Shown one piece after another: positions 17,845 to 27,453 of a DNA stretch of 34,002 nucleotides. A program made the position numbers and the translations under genes. The notes under the pieces were generated by a model that was not told the origin of the DNA, searched no databases, and saw only the letters and a list, made by a program, of their open reading frames with translations. The DNA lies in NCBI GenBank assembly GCA_024636785.1, contig JAGXGK010000035.1:1-34002 (forward strand), read 5' to 3'. The stretch is from Gammaproteobacteria bacterium. GTDB lineage: Bacteria; Pseudomonadota; Gammaproteobacteria; SZUA-229. Every line of letters starts with the position of its first letter. Positions within the stretch are counted from its first letter, which is position 1.

Positions 17845-18807
17845 CTATCCGGCCAGGCTTGTATATGGATGCTGATTAATTTCATTTAAGCGTGTCACCT
17901 GTGCGGGGTAATAATGTTGCCGTGCTTCAAGCTCCTGTGCAATCAGGTTTAGCGGCAGCCATTTTTTCGAACACCAGCCGGGTGCCAGTAGAATACTTTC
18001 AGACGCGGTGGCAGTCAGGCGATGATAAATAATGTCAGGCGGTGTCTGCTGAATTAAATCGGCGGCAATTCGCACATAGTCATTCAGTTTTAATGGCTGA
18101 TATTCACCGCGTCGCCATTCGTTTGCCAGTTGCGTACCTTTCACTACATGCAGCGGGTGTAATTTTAGGCCATCAACACCAAGCTCAAGGACACGATCCA
18201 GCGTGGTTTTATAATGTTGCTCGCTCTCACCGGGCAGGCCGATGATGAGGTGGGTGCAGACTTTCAGGCCGCGCTTTCGTGCCCGCAGCAGTGTTGAACG
18301 GTAGGCTTCGAAATCATGTCCGCGATTAACACGATCCAGCGTTTCATTAAAAGAAGATTGCAGACCCAGCTCCAGCCAGACTTCATAGCCTCTGTCCTGG
18401 TAGGCGACCAGTAAATCCAGAACCGAGTCAGCGACACAGTCGGGGCGTGTGCCCACGGCAAGTCCAATCACATCCGGCTGGGCAAGGGCCTGATCGTACT
18501 GCTGTTGCAGTAACTCGGTTTCAGCATAGGTATTGGTGTAAGCCTGGAAGTAGGCAAGGTATTTGCGCGCACCGGTGCGTTTGCGGATAATGAACTTGCC
18601 GGCATCGACTTGCAGGTTAACATCAGCAGGTTTTCGCCCGTTAGGGCTGAATGAGGCGTTATTACAGAAGGTGCAACCGCCGATACCGAGGCTGCCATCA
18701 CGGTTAGGGCAGGTGAAGCTGGCATCAATTGAGATTTTATGCACGCGCTCACCGTAACGCCTTAGCATAGCCTGTCCAAAAGTATTGACGTGATTTGCAA
18801 GATTCAA
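17845..18807 (-). CDS. yhcC: YhcC-like radical SAM protein (TIGR01212 family)
   Basis: A 320-residue radical SAM protein of the YhcC/TIGR01212 group. The cluster motif is CPNRDGSLGIGGCTFCNNASF near residue 33, with the family's long spacing before CxxC. Other marks are GTRPDCV (about 138), ELGLQS and KVCTHLIIGLPGE. The natural substrate of this family is not established. The TTG start at 18807 gives the same N-terminus length as YhcC; it overlaps the stop of a three-codon ATG-CCT-TGA reading frame at 18812, which might couple initiation. It is the first gene of the ubiUV unit. Confidence 0.88.
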   Translation of the reverse strand: MNLANHVNTFGQAMLRRYGERVHKISIDASFTCPNRDGSLGIGGCTFCNNASFSPNGRKPADVNLQVDAGKFIIRKRTGARKYLAYFQAYTNTYAETELLQQQYDQALAQPDVIGLAVGTRPDCVADSVLDLLVAYQDRGYEVWLELGLQSSFNETLDRVNRGHDFEAYRSTLLRARKRGLKVCTHLIIGLPGESEQHYKTTLDRVLELGVDGLKLHPLHVVKGTQLANEWRRGEYQPLKLNDYVRIAADLIQQTPPDIIYHRLTATASESILLAPGWCSKKWLPLNLIAQELEARQHYYPAQVTRLNEINQHPYTSLAG

Positions 18808-18874
18808 GGCATTTTCTCTGACCGCGAAAAACCGCAGTGCAACCGGTATCTCAACCAGAGTTAATCAAGCGGTG

Positions 18875-18915
18875 ATTTTCACCTTTCAGATAATGGCTGG
18901 GTTGATATAGGTCAA
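18875..18915 (-). promoter_or_regulatory. FNR-type promoter of the yhcC-ubiU-ubiV-dioxygenase unit
   Basis: TTGATATAGGTCAA at 18902-18915 matches nine of ten fixed positions of the FNR/Anr consensus TTGAT-N4-ATCAA. On the minus strand a weak -10 (GAAAAT, 18880-18875, four of six) lies where a site centred near -41 would need it, about 60 nt above the yhcC start. Escherichia coli ubiUV is known to be activated by FNR, so the position is biologically sensible. Confidence 0.72.
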
Positions 18916-18976
18916 CTCCTTACTGGTTTAGAGTCAGTCTATATTACGAAATTAGAGATTCGTATCAGGGCGACTA

Positions 18977-19945
18977 TCATTCAGGTTCTGTCTTGCTGGT
19001 TTTATCCGACATGAATACATCAGTCGGCATTTCTTTAAGAGCAGCAATGCGATCCAGCGCGGATGAGGCCAGTTTTTGTGCAGTCAGCATGACTTTTTCA
19101 TCGGTTGTGGTACTGACGATTTCATCATAAAAAGAAAAGCTTCGATCGCTACAGGCATAGAGCTGATTCAGTTTTTCATCTGAGTTACTGGATAATTTCT
19201 CCATTTTTGCGATGTAAGCGTCAACCTGTTCAAGGTTTTTAACGAGGTCTGCATTCGCTGAACCAGTTTTATCCAGATGGCCTTCATAGCTATCAATTTC
19301 TTCCTGGGTTTTTCTGACCAGCTGTTTTATTTCCGGCGAGTCGCCTGCAAGACTGGTCATGGTGTTGGCCAGACGCCGGTCAATATGAATCGCAGCGGTT
19401 AATAAATCTGATTCCTTTCGCACAGCTCTGGGATCAAGTCGAGTTTCAACGCTGTCAGTTTCACGCTCCTCATGGTAGGCGCGACGACGTTCAGCTCTGA
19501 GCAGGGCAGCGTGGCCCAGCTCTTCGCGCGCCAGTATTTCAGCATATTTACGCACAGTTTCGTTTTCTGAGTCAGCGGCGACCTGGGTGTAAAAGCGAAA
19601 TGAAATTTCTTCGTTATGTACGGCAAAGGCCAATGCTTTATAGGGGGTGCTGTAATCAGGGTCGCGTGCTTCTTCATCATAGATGGTTGAGACCTGTGGG
19701 TCACGCCATTTAACTGGAGCAATCTCTGGGTTTTCCTGTAGACCTTCATGTTTCATCCATTTTATCAGTAGATGTTCATGTTCCTTTTCCTCACTGACCA
19801 TGCGTTCAAACAGTGCAGCGGCTGAATTATTATTTCCTGCTTTCATTGCAGCTGCTAGTTGGGAATAACGTCGAATGGCTTCGCGTTCTGCCTGAAGGGC
19901 GATAGTTATTAAATCGTCTGGTGTCTCTACATTTGTGTTTAACAT
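18977..19945 (-). CDS. Rubrerythrin/ferritin-like di-iron protein
   Basis: A 322-residue, mostly helical protein. The N-terminal 150 residues form a ferritin-like four-helix bundle with carboxylate/His ligands on each helix: ALQAEREAIRRY, MVSEEKEHEHLL, AFAVHNEEISFRFY and LAREELGHAALL (two ExxH motifs). No rubredoxin CxxC pair is present, so it is not a classical rubrerythrin. The C-terminal half is helical and partly coiled, without a recognised domain. Such proteins handle peroxide or iron in low-oxygen cells. ATG 19945 with GAGG upstream is preferred over a TTG at 19969. It is divergent from nosR behind an FNR-type site. Confidence 0.82.
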   Translation of the reverse strand: MLNTNVETPDDLITIALQAEREAIRRYSQLAAAMKAGNNNSAAALFERMVSEEKEHEHLLIKWMKHEGLQENPEIAPVKWRDPQVSTIYDEEARDPDYSTPYKALAFAVHNEEISFRFYTQVAADSENETVRKYAEILAREELGHAALLRAERRRAYHEERETDSVETRLDPRAVRKESDLLTAAIHIDRRLANTMTSLAGDSPEIKQLVRKTQEEIDSYEGHLDKTGSANADLVKNLEQVDAYIAKMEKLSSNSDEKLNQLYACSDRSFSFYDEIVSTTTDEKVMLTAQKLASSALDRIAALKEMPTDVFMSDKTSKTEPE

Positions 19946-19968
19946 AATTATTAATACCTCAAGGCACA

Positions 19969-20011
19969 ATTATTTTTAGTGTTGACTTTAGTCTTACTTG
20001 ACCTGCATCAT
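19969..20011 (-). promoter_or_regulatory. FNR/DNR-type promoter for the rubrerythrin-like gene, shared with nosR region
   Basis: TTGACCTGCATCAT at 19998-20011 matches eight of ten fixed positions of TTGAT-N4-ATCAA. On the minus strand AATAAT (19974-19969, five of six matches to -10) is placed for a start near 19962 with the site centred near -41, a class II layout. The leader would be about 17 nt and contain GAGG. Toward nosR (+) the matching -10 position is poor, so control of nosR from this site is only possible. Confidence 0.62.
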
Positions 20012-20083
20012 ACGTATTGCGTCAATTTGTCGCAGACTACGCTTGTGAAAATAAATTATCCACCTAAAATTGGTAGCTGCTAC

Positions 20084-22327
20084 GTGTATAGTAAAAATAA
20101 TAGTGTATTAGCACACGCTCAGTCTGAAAAGTTCGTTTCGCATGTAGTATCCTTATCATCTGTATGGTTATTTGTTGCAATAATTTTGCTTCAGTGCCTG
20201 ATTCTAACCCCGGCTCATGCCAAATCAGAATTGCCCCGTTTTCTTGAGAGCATCGACGCGGAAAAAATATTTCCCGGTGCCGATAAAATTGCCGATGCAG
20301 AGGGTGAGCCACTGGTCGCTGTTGCCTACAAACAGGATCAGCAGATCGGCTATGTGTTTCTGACTTCAGATTATACCAATAGCACCGGTTATTCCGGTAA
20401 ACCCATACACCAGCTTGTAGCACTGGATATGCAAGGCATTATTCAGAAGGTTCTACTGGTTGAGCATCATGAACCCATTGTACTGATCGGCATCCCTGAA
20501 CAACGCATTATTGATGTGCTCGCTGAATACGAGGGGCTGGATGTAGGTAAGCTCGTGCGTGGAACCCAGGATCATCATGTCGATATCGTTACTGGTGCGA
20601 CGGTAACGGTGATGGTGATGGATGACAATATTTTACGTAGCGCCATGATGGTCGCTCGATCCCATGGTTTATCTGGACTTAAGCCGAAAGTCAAAGCTAC
20701 CGGGCCTGTTGCCAGTGTTGATACTGAAATTGACACGATTAAGGACTGGTCAACACTGGTCGAAGAAGGCTCAATTCAGCATTTGAAAATTACCGTAGGA
20801 GACATCAATAAAGCGTTTGCGGGATCTCGCGAGCCGCTGGCGGCTGAAAGACCCGAAGAAGGTGATGAAGGCGAGATTTTTGTCGAACTTTATGCAGCCG
20901 TAGTTTCAGTGCCCACTATCGGTCGCAGTCTACTGGGTGAAAATGAGTACCGTAATCTGGAGAAAAAATTACAGCCGGGAGAAGTGGCTATTCTTCTGGC
21001 GGGTGAAGGTCGATTTTCATTCAAGGGCTCCGGTTATGTGAGGGGTGGTATCTTTGATCGTTTTCAGATCATTCAGGGTGATACCTCGATCCGTTTCCAT
21101 GACAGACAACATAAGCGTTTGCATCATATGGCAGCTGAAGGCGCGCCAGAGCTGAAAGAAGTGAGTTTATTCAGAACACCGGCCGATTTGAAATTTAAGG
21201 CCACGCTGCCCTGGAAGCTGGAGTTGCTGGTAGGTCGTGATATTGGTCCGACCAAAAAAGCTTTTTTGACTTTTGATCTTAACTACAGCGTCCCCGAGCA
21301 ATACCTGAAATTTACTGGGGCTAAGGTGGGTGAAGTCACAGCAGACATGGAAGTAGCCCCGCAACCTGTCTGGAAAAAGATGTGGGAACTCAAGACCTTT
21401 GAGATCATAGTGCTTGGTCTTGGCTTGATGGTACTGACCGTGATCTTCTTTTTTCAGGAATGGTTGGTTAAACGCCCGGTACTCGCTGATCGGGTTCGTA
21501 TCGGTTATATGATTTTTACGCTTTTCATAATTGGCTGGTACTTCAACGCACAACTTTCCGTAGTTAATATACTGGCCATGTTCAACGCTTTAGTCAGTGG
21601 TTTTGACTGGTCCTATTTCCTTATGGAACCACTGATTTTCATTCTCTGGGCTTCAGTGGCGGCAGCATTACTGTTTTGGGGTCGCGGACCTTACTGCGGC
21701 TGGTTATGTCCTTTTGGTTCATTACAGGAGCTGCTTAACCGTATTGCTAAGTTTTTCAAAATCAGACAGGTTGTTGTTCCCTGGTTTGTTCACGAACGTG
21801 TCTGGAGCTTCAAATATCTCATATTTCTTGTGCTGTTCGGGCTTTCACTGTATTCACTGGATCTGGCAGAACGCCTGGCTGAGGTTGAGCCCTTTAAGAC
21901 CGCCATTGTTCTTAACTTTATACGTGAATGGCCGTACGTGATTTTTGCTCTGGCCGTGCTGATACCGGGTATTTTTATCGAACGTTTTTATTGCCGCTAT
22001 CTGTGTCCGCTGGGTGCTGCACTGGCGATTCCCGGCAGAATGCGCATGTTTTCATGGTTGAAACGCTACAAGGAATGCGGTTCACCCTGTCAGCGCTGCA
22101 GTAACGAGTGCATGGTGCAGGCGATACATCCTGAGGGCAACATCAATGTCAACGAATGTCTGTACTGTCTGCATTGTCAGGTGGTTTATTTCGACGATCA
22201 TGCCTGCCCCGTGATGATACAGAAACGACTGAAGAAAGAGCGGCGTACCTCGCGTAGTGCCGCAGTACAAGATAAAAAAGAATCTGCCATTGAGGTAGAG
22301 CTGATGAAGAAAAAAACAGAACATTGA
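20084..22327 (+). CDS. nosR: NosR, membrane-bound flavin/iron-sulfur protein for N2O reduction
   Basis: A polytopic protein of about 747 residues that supplies electrons to, and is needed for activity of, nitrous oxide reductase. After a signal/anchor helix ending TPAHA comes an FMN-binding domain with the flavinylation-type motif VDIVTGATVT (about 20580-20610), then membrane helices carrying two CxxxCP motifs, GPYCGWLCPFG and FYCRYLCPLG, and a C-terminal ferredoxin region CGSPCQRCSNEC plus CLYCLHC. No ATG exists near the start: GTG 20084 is chosen because an earlier GTG at 19979 would lie above the likely promoter; GTG 20045 is also possible. It is first in nosRZDFYL. Confidence 0.93.
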   Translation: MYSKNNSVLAHAQSEKFVSHVVSLSSVWLFVAIILLQCLILTPAHAKSELPRFLESIDAEKIFPGADKIADAEGEPLVAVAYKQDQQIGYVFLTSDYTNSTGYSGKPIHQLVALDMQGIIQKVLLVEHHEPIVLIGIPEQRIIDVLAEYEGLDVGKLVRGTQDHHVDIVTGATVTVMVMDDNILRSAMMVARSHGLSGLKPKVKATGPVASVDTEIDTIKDWSTLVEEGSIQHLKITVGDINKAFAGSREPLAAERPEEGDEGEIFVELYAAVVSVPTIGRSLLGENEYRNLEKKLQPGEVAILLAGEGRFSFKGSGYVRGGIFDRFQIIQGDTSIRFHDRQHKRLHHMAAEGAPELKEVSLFRTPADLKFKATLPWKLELLVGRDIGPTKKAFLTFDLNYSVPEQYLKFTGAKVGEVTADMEVAPQPVWKKMWELKTFEIIVLGLGLMVLTVIFFFQEWLVKRPVLADRVRIGYMIFTLFIIGWYFNAQLSVVNILAMFNALVSGFDWSYFLMEPLIFILWASVAAALLFWGRGPYCGWLCPFGSLQELLNRIAKFFKIRQVVVPWFVHERVWSFKYLIFLVLFGLSLYSLDLAERLAEVEPFKTAIVLNFIREWPYVIFALAVLIPGIFIERFYCRYLCPLGAALAIPGRMRMFSWLKRYKECGSPCQRCSNECMVQAIHPEGNINVNECLYCLHCQVVYFDDHACPVMIQKRLKKERRTSRSAAVQDKKESAIEVELMKKKTEH

Positions 22328-22420
22328 GATGAATGATTTAGATTAATAACCGCCCTGAACTGTATAGAAAAGGGGCATGTATCCGCTTGCATCAGCAGGC
22401 AAATTAAGAGGAGTAGTATC

Positions 22421-24337
22421 ATGAGCAATAATAATGAAAAAGCTGAAAGTAAAGGTATTAGTCGACGCCAGCTGCTTGGCGGTACCGCCAAGCTGACTGC
22501 ATTGGCAGGTGTGGCAGGGCTGGCCGGATTCGCAGGCATGACGCCTAAGACAGCTATCGCCGCTGCAAATAATAAAGCCCATGTCGGCCCCGGTGATCTG
22601 GATGAATACTACGGTTTCTGGAGCAGCGGTCAGGCCGGTGAGCTACGCGTTCTGGGTGTTCCATCCATGCGTGAACTTGTGCGTGTCCCTGTGTTCAATC
22701 GCTGCAGTGCTTCAGGCTGGGGGTCTACCAATGAGAGCCGCAAGATATTACGCGATGGACTTTTGCCTGAGACTAAAAAATTCCTCGATTCCGGTGGTCG
22801 CGGCGGTACCTGGGATAATGGTGATCTGCATCATCCGCACATGTCATTCACCGATGGTACCTACGATGGTCGCTATCTGTTTATGAATGACAAGGCCAAC
22901 ACCCGTGTCGCCCGTATCCGTTGCGATGTTATGAAGTGTGACAAAATTATTGAAATTCCAAATGCCGCGGATATTCATGGCTTGCGCCCGCAAAAATACC
23001 CGCGTACCGGTTACGTCTTCGCCAACGGTGAGCATCGTGTGCCTATCCCTAATGATGGCAGCATTCTTGATGAGCCTGAAAAATACCATGCGATATTCAC
23101 TGCCATCGATGGCGACGAAATGAAAGTTGCCTGGCAGATCATGGTCGACGGTAATCTTGATAACTGTGATGCGGATTATCAGGGTCTTTACGCGTTCTCT
23201 ACCTGTTACAACAGTGAAGAAGCTACAAATTTATCGGGCATGATGGGCAACGAACGTGACTGGGCCGTAGTGTTTGATCTGAAGGCAATTGAAGCGGGCG
23301 TGAAAGCCGGCGATTTCCAGAAAATTAACGGCGTGCCCGTACTGGACGGTCGTAAAGGCTCGAAATATACCCGTTACATTCCTGTGCCCAATAGCCCTCA
23401 CGGCTGTAATACCGCACCGGATGGTATCCACGTGGTCTTCAACGGCAAATTGTCACCCACTGTGACTGTCATTGACGTTCGACGTCTACCTGATTTGTTC
23501 AGTGACAAGATTCAGCCACGTGATGTCGTGGTTGCCGAGCCTGAACTGGGTCTGGGTCCATTGCATACTGCTTTCGATGGTAAAGGTAATGCCTTCACTA
23601 CGCTGTTCCTGGATAGTCAGGCGGTAAAGTGGAACATTCAGAAAGCCATTGATTCTTATAACGGTAAAAAAGCTAATCCCATCATAGAAAAAATTGATGT
23701 GCATTATCAGCCGGGTCATAACCATACTTCGATGGGTGAGACCAAAGAAGCTGATGGTAAATGGCTGGTGTCGCTCAACAAATTTTCCAAGGATCGTTTT
23801 ATCAACGTCGGCCCTCTAAAACCGGAGAACGAACAGCTGATCGACATTAGTGGTAAGAAAATGCAGATTATGCATGATGGCCCGGCGTATGCGGAACCGC
23901 ATGACGTTATCATCGTTCGTGCCGACATCGTCAATCCTGATTCAATATGGACCAAGGGTGACCGCATGTGGGCGGATGTCAGTGCACAGGCCAAAAAGGA
24001 TGGCGTCAAACTGACCGAAGATTCCACGATAATTCGTGATGGTAAAAAAGTGCGTGTTTACATGACTTCAGTCGCGCCCAATTTCAGCATGGAGAAATTC
24101 ACGGTGAAACAGGGTGATGAGGTTACGGTTATCGTCAGTAATAATGACGCGATTGATGACCTGACACATGGCTTTACTCTTGCCAATTACGGTGTCGCGA
24201 TGGAAATAGGCGCGCAGCAGACATCATCGATCACCTTTACGGCTGATCGTGCCGGTGTACACTGGTTCTACTGTCAGTGGTTCTGTCATGCGCTGCACAT
24301 GGAAATGCGTGGTCGTATGCTGGTAGAGCCTGCGTAG
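22421..24337 (+). CDS. nosZ: Nitrous oxide reductase NosZ (Tat-exported, clade I type)
   Basis: A 638-residue periplasmic copper enzyme reducing N2O to N2. The Tat signal SRRQLLGG is at residues 14-21. The beta-propeller has CuZ His ligand segments DLHHPHMSF (His137, 138, 140), ADIHGLRPQ (His186), NSPHGCN and HNHTSMGE. The C-terminal cupredoxin domain has the CuA motif [12 protein letters not shown] (Cys618, Trp620, Cys622, His626, Met629). The Tat signal and the nosR-Z-D-F-Y-L order point to clade I. AGAGGAG lies 7 nt before the ATG. The 93-bp gap after nosR holds no gene. Confidence 0.98.
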   Translation: MSNNNEKAESKGISRRQLLGGTAKLTALAGVAGLAGFAGMTPKTAIAAANNKAHVGPGDLDEYYGFWSSGQAGELRVLGVPSMRELVRVPVFNRCSASGWGSTNESRKILRDGLLPETKKFLDSGGRGGTWDNGDLHHPHMSFTDGTYDGRYLFMNDKANTRVARIRCDVMKCDKIIEIPNAADIHGLRPQKYPRTGYVFANGEHRVPIPNDGSILDEPEKYHAIFTAIDGDEMKVAWQIMVDGNLDNCDADYQGLYAFSTCYNSEEATNLSGMMGNERDWAVVFDLKAIEAGVKAGDFQKINGVPVLDGRKGSKYTRYIPVPNSPHGCNTAPDGIHVVFNGKLSPTVTVIDVRRLPDLFSDKIQPRDVVVAEPELGLGPLHTAFDGKGNAFTTLFLDSQAVKWNIQKAIDSYNGKKANPIIEKIDVHYQPGHNHTSMGETKEADGKWLVSLNKFSKDRFINVGPLKPENEQLIDISGKKMQIMHDGPAYAEPHDVIIVRADIVNPDSIWTKGDRMWADVSAQAKKDGVKLTEDSTIIRDGKKVRVYMTSVAPNFSMEKFTVKQGDEVTVIVSNNDAIDDLTHGFTLANYGVAMEIGAQQTSSITFTADRAGVHWFYCQWFCHALHMEMRGRMLVEPA

Positions 24338-24344
24338 TTGTTCT

Positions 24345-25676
24345 TTGAAAGTTAAGCAGCAAGAAAACAGCCCGTCAGTCAGCCCTGGAATATCCAGAAA
24401 GCTGGCTGGCGGGCTGTTGCTGTTTACCCTTTTTTTCACATTTCTATCACAGGCCGAAGAAAGGCGCGTGGCACCCGGAGACGGTGTCTTGCAGGCTGCA
24501 ATTGATTCGGCAAATAATGGTGATATATTAATTTTAACTGCGGGGGTCTACACCGGTTCGGTGAATGTCCATCGTAGTCTGACCCTGTTGGGCAGCAATA
24601 CTAAAGATGGCGATAGCATCATTGATGGCGAGGGCTCAGGTCACGTCATCACTGTATCAGCGCCCGATGTCGTAATCAAAGGCATGAATATTCAGCAGTC
24701 AGGTACTAATCTGGTCGCCGAAGACAGTGGCATCTTCATCACTGAAGAAGGTGACCGCACACGAATTGAAAATAATTATTTTGAAAATAATCAGATAGGT
24801 GTTTACCTGAAAGGCCCGAACTCTGCGGTGATCAGCACCAATGTCATCATTGGCAGTCGGCATCACCGCATCAATGACCGTGGCAATGGCATCTATTTAT
24901 GGAATACGCCAGGCTCTATTATTGAATATAACGATATTCGCTATGGCCGGGACGGAATTTTTGTTAATGCCAGTCGCGATAATGTTTTCCAGGGCAATCG
25001 TTTACGCGATTTGCGTTTTGCTATTCATTATATGTATGCAAATGATAGCGAAGTCAGCGATAATATCTCGATCAATAATCATGTCGGCTTTGCTTTAATG
25101 TTTTCTGCCCGATTAATGGTCAAAAACAATCAGTCGATCGGTGATCATGAACGCGGGCTGTTTTTTAACTTTACAAATAATTCGGTGATAAACGGCAACC
25201 GTGTTAGCGGTGGAGCCAAAAAGTGCGTTTTCATTTATAATGCTAATTTTAATACAATCACCAATAATTTTTTTGAAGAGTGCGATATAGGCATTCATTT
25301 CACCGCAGGCTCAGAACAAAATGAAATCTATTCCAATGCCTTTATCAATAACCGCACTCAGGTGAAATACGTGGGTACCCGTTATATTGAATGGTCCAAA
25401 GACGGCTATGGCAACTACTGGAGTGACAATATAACTTTTGATATTGATGCTAACGGCATTGCCGATCAACCCTATAAACCTAATGATCTGGTTGATCAAA
25501 TTATCTGGCGCCATCCTCTGGCCAAGTTACTACTTAATAGCCCGGCAGTGCAGATTCTAAAATGGGCTCAGTCTGAATTTCCCGGTATCCATCCCGGTGG
25601 CGTAACCGATACCGCGCCGTTAATGTCACCGCCGCCGGCTGATTTTTCCGTGCCCGGAGATTTGCTGAATGGTTGA
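24345..25676 (+). CDS. nosD: NosD, periplasmic beta-helix copper-maturation protein
   Basis: A 443-residue right-handed beta-helix (CASH/carbohydrate-binding) protein with repeated short strands such as GIFVNASRDNVFQGNRL and GIHFTAGSEQNEIYSNAF. Its signal peptide is KLAGGLLLFTLFFTFLSQA. NosD acts with NosF and NosY to build the CuZ centre of NosZ. There is no ATG or GTG: TTG 24345, 7 bp after the nosZ stop, is the best start because it keeps the basic region before the signal helix. The first 25 codons contain a strong hairpin (24366-24418). The stop overlaps nosF by 8 bp. Confidence 0.94.
   Translation: MKVKQQENSPSVSPGISRKLAGGLLLFTLFFTFLSQAEERRVAPGDGVLQAAIDSANNGDILILTAGVYTGSVNVHRSLTLLGSNTKDGDSIIDGEGSGHVITVSAPDVVIKGMNIQQSGTNLVAEDSGIFITEEGDRTRIENNYFENNQIGVYLKGPNSAVISTNVIIGSRHHRINDRGNGIYLWNTPGSIIEYNDIRYGRDGIFVNASRDNVFQGNRLRDLRFAIHYMYANDSEVSDNISINNHVGFALMFSARLMVKNNQSIGDHERGLFFNFTNNSVINGNRVSGGAKKCVFIYNANFNTITNNFFEECDIGIHFTAGSEQNEIYSNAFINNRTQVKYVGTRYIEWSKDGYGNYWSDNITFDIDANGIADQPYKPNDLVDQIIWRHPLAKLLLNSPAVQILKWAQSEFPGIHPGGVTDTAPLMSPPPADFSVPGDLLNG
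24366..24418 (+). promoter_or_regulatory. Strong RNA hairpin inside the 5' end of nosD
   Basis: AACAGCCCGTCAGTCAGC (24366-24383) pairs with GCTGGCTGGCGGGCTGTT (24401-24418), 16 Watson-Crick pairs of 18; the two others can be G-U. The loop holds a second stem CTGGA/TCCAG (24385-24389, 24393-24397). A T7 run follows 11 nt later at 24430-24436. It starts 29 bp after the nosZ stop, so it could protect the nosZ mRNA 3' end or attenuate transcription into nosDFYL. Confidence 0.7.
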
Positions 25677-26607
25677 GTTGGATGCGGTAAATCCTGAAGT
25701 CATTTCATTGCAATCGGTCAGTAAACAGTACGGTAACGAAACCGTGGTGAGCAATGTTGATTTAAATGTGCAGGCTGGCGAATGCGTGGTTCTGGTGGGT
25801 CATAACGGCGCCGGAAAAACCACCCTGATGAAACTCATGCTGGGACTCACACGCGCCAGCTCGGGCACGGTTGAGGTGCTAGGTGGTAATCCTGCATTTA
25901 ATGCATCCGTAGCGTTGCATAAAACACTAGGTTATCTTCCTGAGAGTGTCGCTTTTTACGAAGCTATGACAGGCCGTGAAGTGCTCAGTTTCTATGCGCG
26001 ACTTAAAGCGGTCTCCAATGCCGATTGTGAAAAATTACTGGAGTTAGTCGGCCTTGCAGATGCCTCAAAGCGACGTGTGGGCACTTACTCAAAAGGGATG
26101 CGGCAACGTCTGGGGCTGGCCCAGGCCATGCTGGGTGAACCGCAACTGCTGTTCCTCGATGAGCCCACCACCGGACTTGATCCGATTTTGCGTCAGCACT
26201 TTTATCAGCTGATTGATGATCTGCATAAGGAAGGCGCCACCTCAATTATTTCATCACACGCGCTCAACGAAGTGGAAGCCAGAGCCAATCGTTTCATCAT
26301 CATGAAAGCGGGCATCGTTGTTGCCTGCGGCACCCTGGGTGAGCTTTATCAACTGGCTGCATTGCCGGTACGTTTGAAAGTTTCCGTGAGCCCGGGTGAA
26401 GCAAACAATGTTGCGCAACGTCTGGGCTCTGATATAAACATTGACCGGATTAGTAATCAGAGCTTGAACCTGAATTGTTCTAATAAAGAAAAAATGCCCC
26501 TGATACGAAGAATTACAGAGCTTGGTGATAGCATCAGCGATTTGCAGATTTCACCACCGCGCCTGGACGAAGTGTATAGCTATTTCATGAGCGACGATCG
26601 ATCATGA
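25669..26607 (+). CDS. nosF: NosF, ABC transporter ATPase for CuZ assembly
   Basis: A 312-residue ABC ATPase. Walker A GHNGAGKTT (about residue 44), signature YSKGMRQRLGLAQAM (about 139), Walker B LLFLDEPTTGLDP (about 160) and the H-loop SSHALNEVEA are all intact. It powers the NosFY exporter-like complex that works with NosD. It overlaps nosD by 8 bp and nosY by 4 bp, so the three genes are translationally coupled. Confidence 0.95.
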   Translation: MVELDAVNPEVISLQSVSKQYGNETVVSNVDLNVQAGECVVLVGHNGAGKTTLMKLMLGLTRASSGTVEVLGGNPAFNASVALHKTLGYLPESVAFYEAMTGREVLSFYARLKAVSNADCEKLLELVGLADASKRRVGTYSKGMRQRLGLAQAMLGEPQLLFLDEPTTGLDPILRQHFYQLIDDLHKEGATSIISSHALNEVEARANRFIIMKAGIVVACGTLGELYQLAALPVRLKVSVSPGEANNVAQRLGSDINIDRISNQSLNLNCSNKEKMPLIRRITELGDSISDLQISPPRLDEVYSYFMSDDRS

Positions 26608-27431
26608 AAATGTTGCTGATCCTGGCTTTAAAGGAAATTCGCGATGGTTTGCGCAATCGCTGGATTGCTGCGGCAATCGTTGTTTTAGGCACGCTGGCAC
26701 TGGCTTTGTCAATGCTGGGTTCGGCACCCACCGGTTCGATTTCCGCCAGTGCGCTGGATGTCACTGTCATCAGCCTGGCGAGTTTGAGCGTTTACCTGAT
26801 ACCATTGATTGCCTTGATGCTGTCTTTTGATGCCCTCGTCGGAGAGTTTGAACGCGGCACCATGATGCTGTTGTTAACCTATCCGGTGAGGCGATGGCAG
26901 GTCATTATGGGTAAGTTCCTGGGGCACCTCAGTATTCTGTTTATCGCTATTTTTGCGGGTTACGGCGGCGCTATCATCATCATGATTTTAATGAATGAAG
27001 GCATCACTGAGGGCTGGCAGGCTTATGTCACTCTGATGGCGAGCTCTCTGGTTCTGGGAGCCATATTTATCGCATTGGGTTATCTGGTAAGCGTGCTAGT
27101 AAAAGAAAGGGCAACAGCAGCTGGCGCGGCGATCGGCTTATGGCTGGTATTTGTCGTCCTGTACGATTTAATACTGTTTGGTGCACTGTTGCTCGATGAG
27201 GGGCAGGTGATCGGTCAGCAGTTATTTTCAGCCTTAATGCTGATTAGCCCAACGGATACCTATCGCATTCTCAATCTGAGTTTGTTCGAAGGCGTGAGCC
27301 AGGCAGCAGGCATTGCCGGCGTTGCCAGTGGTGCCGGTATGAGCGCTACGCTCCTGCTCGCTGTCATGTTGCTATGGGTGGTCGTACCGTTAGCGGTTAC
27401 GCTGCTAGTGTTTCAGCGTCGGGAGCTGTAA
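26604..27431 (+). CDS. nosY: NosY, ABC transporter permease for CuZ assembly
   Basis: A 275-residue permease with about six hydrophobic helices (for example residues 18-38, 55-75, 105-130, 140-165, 170-200 and 245-268). The conserved ABC-2-type segment GEFERGTMMLLLTYPVRRWQ is at about 76-95. Start ATG 26604 overlaps the nosF stop (ATGA). With NosF it forms the membrane complex partnering NosD. Confidence 0.94.
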   Translation: MKMLLILALKEIRDGLRNRWIAAAIVVLGTLALALSMLGSAPTGSISASALDVTVISLASLSVYLIPLIALMLSFDALVGEFERGTMMLLLTYPVRRWQVIMGKFLGHLSILFIAIFAGYGGAIIIMILMNEGITEGWQAYVTLMASSLVLGAIFIALGYLVSVLVKERATAAGAAIGLWLVFVVLYDLILFGALLLDEGQVIGQQLFSALMLISPTDTYRILNLSLFEGVSQAAGIAGVASGAGMSATLLLAVMLLWVVVPLAVTLLVFQRREL

Positions 27432-27453
27432 GTGAAGCCAGAACAAATCCTGA

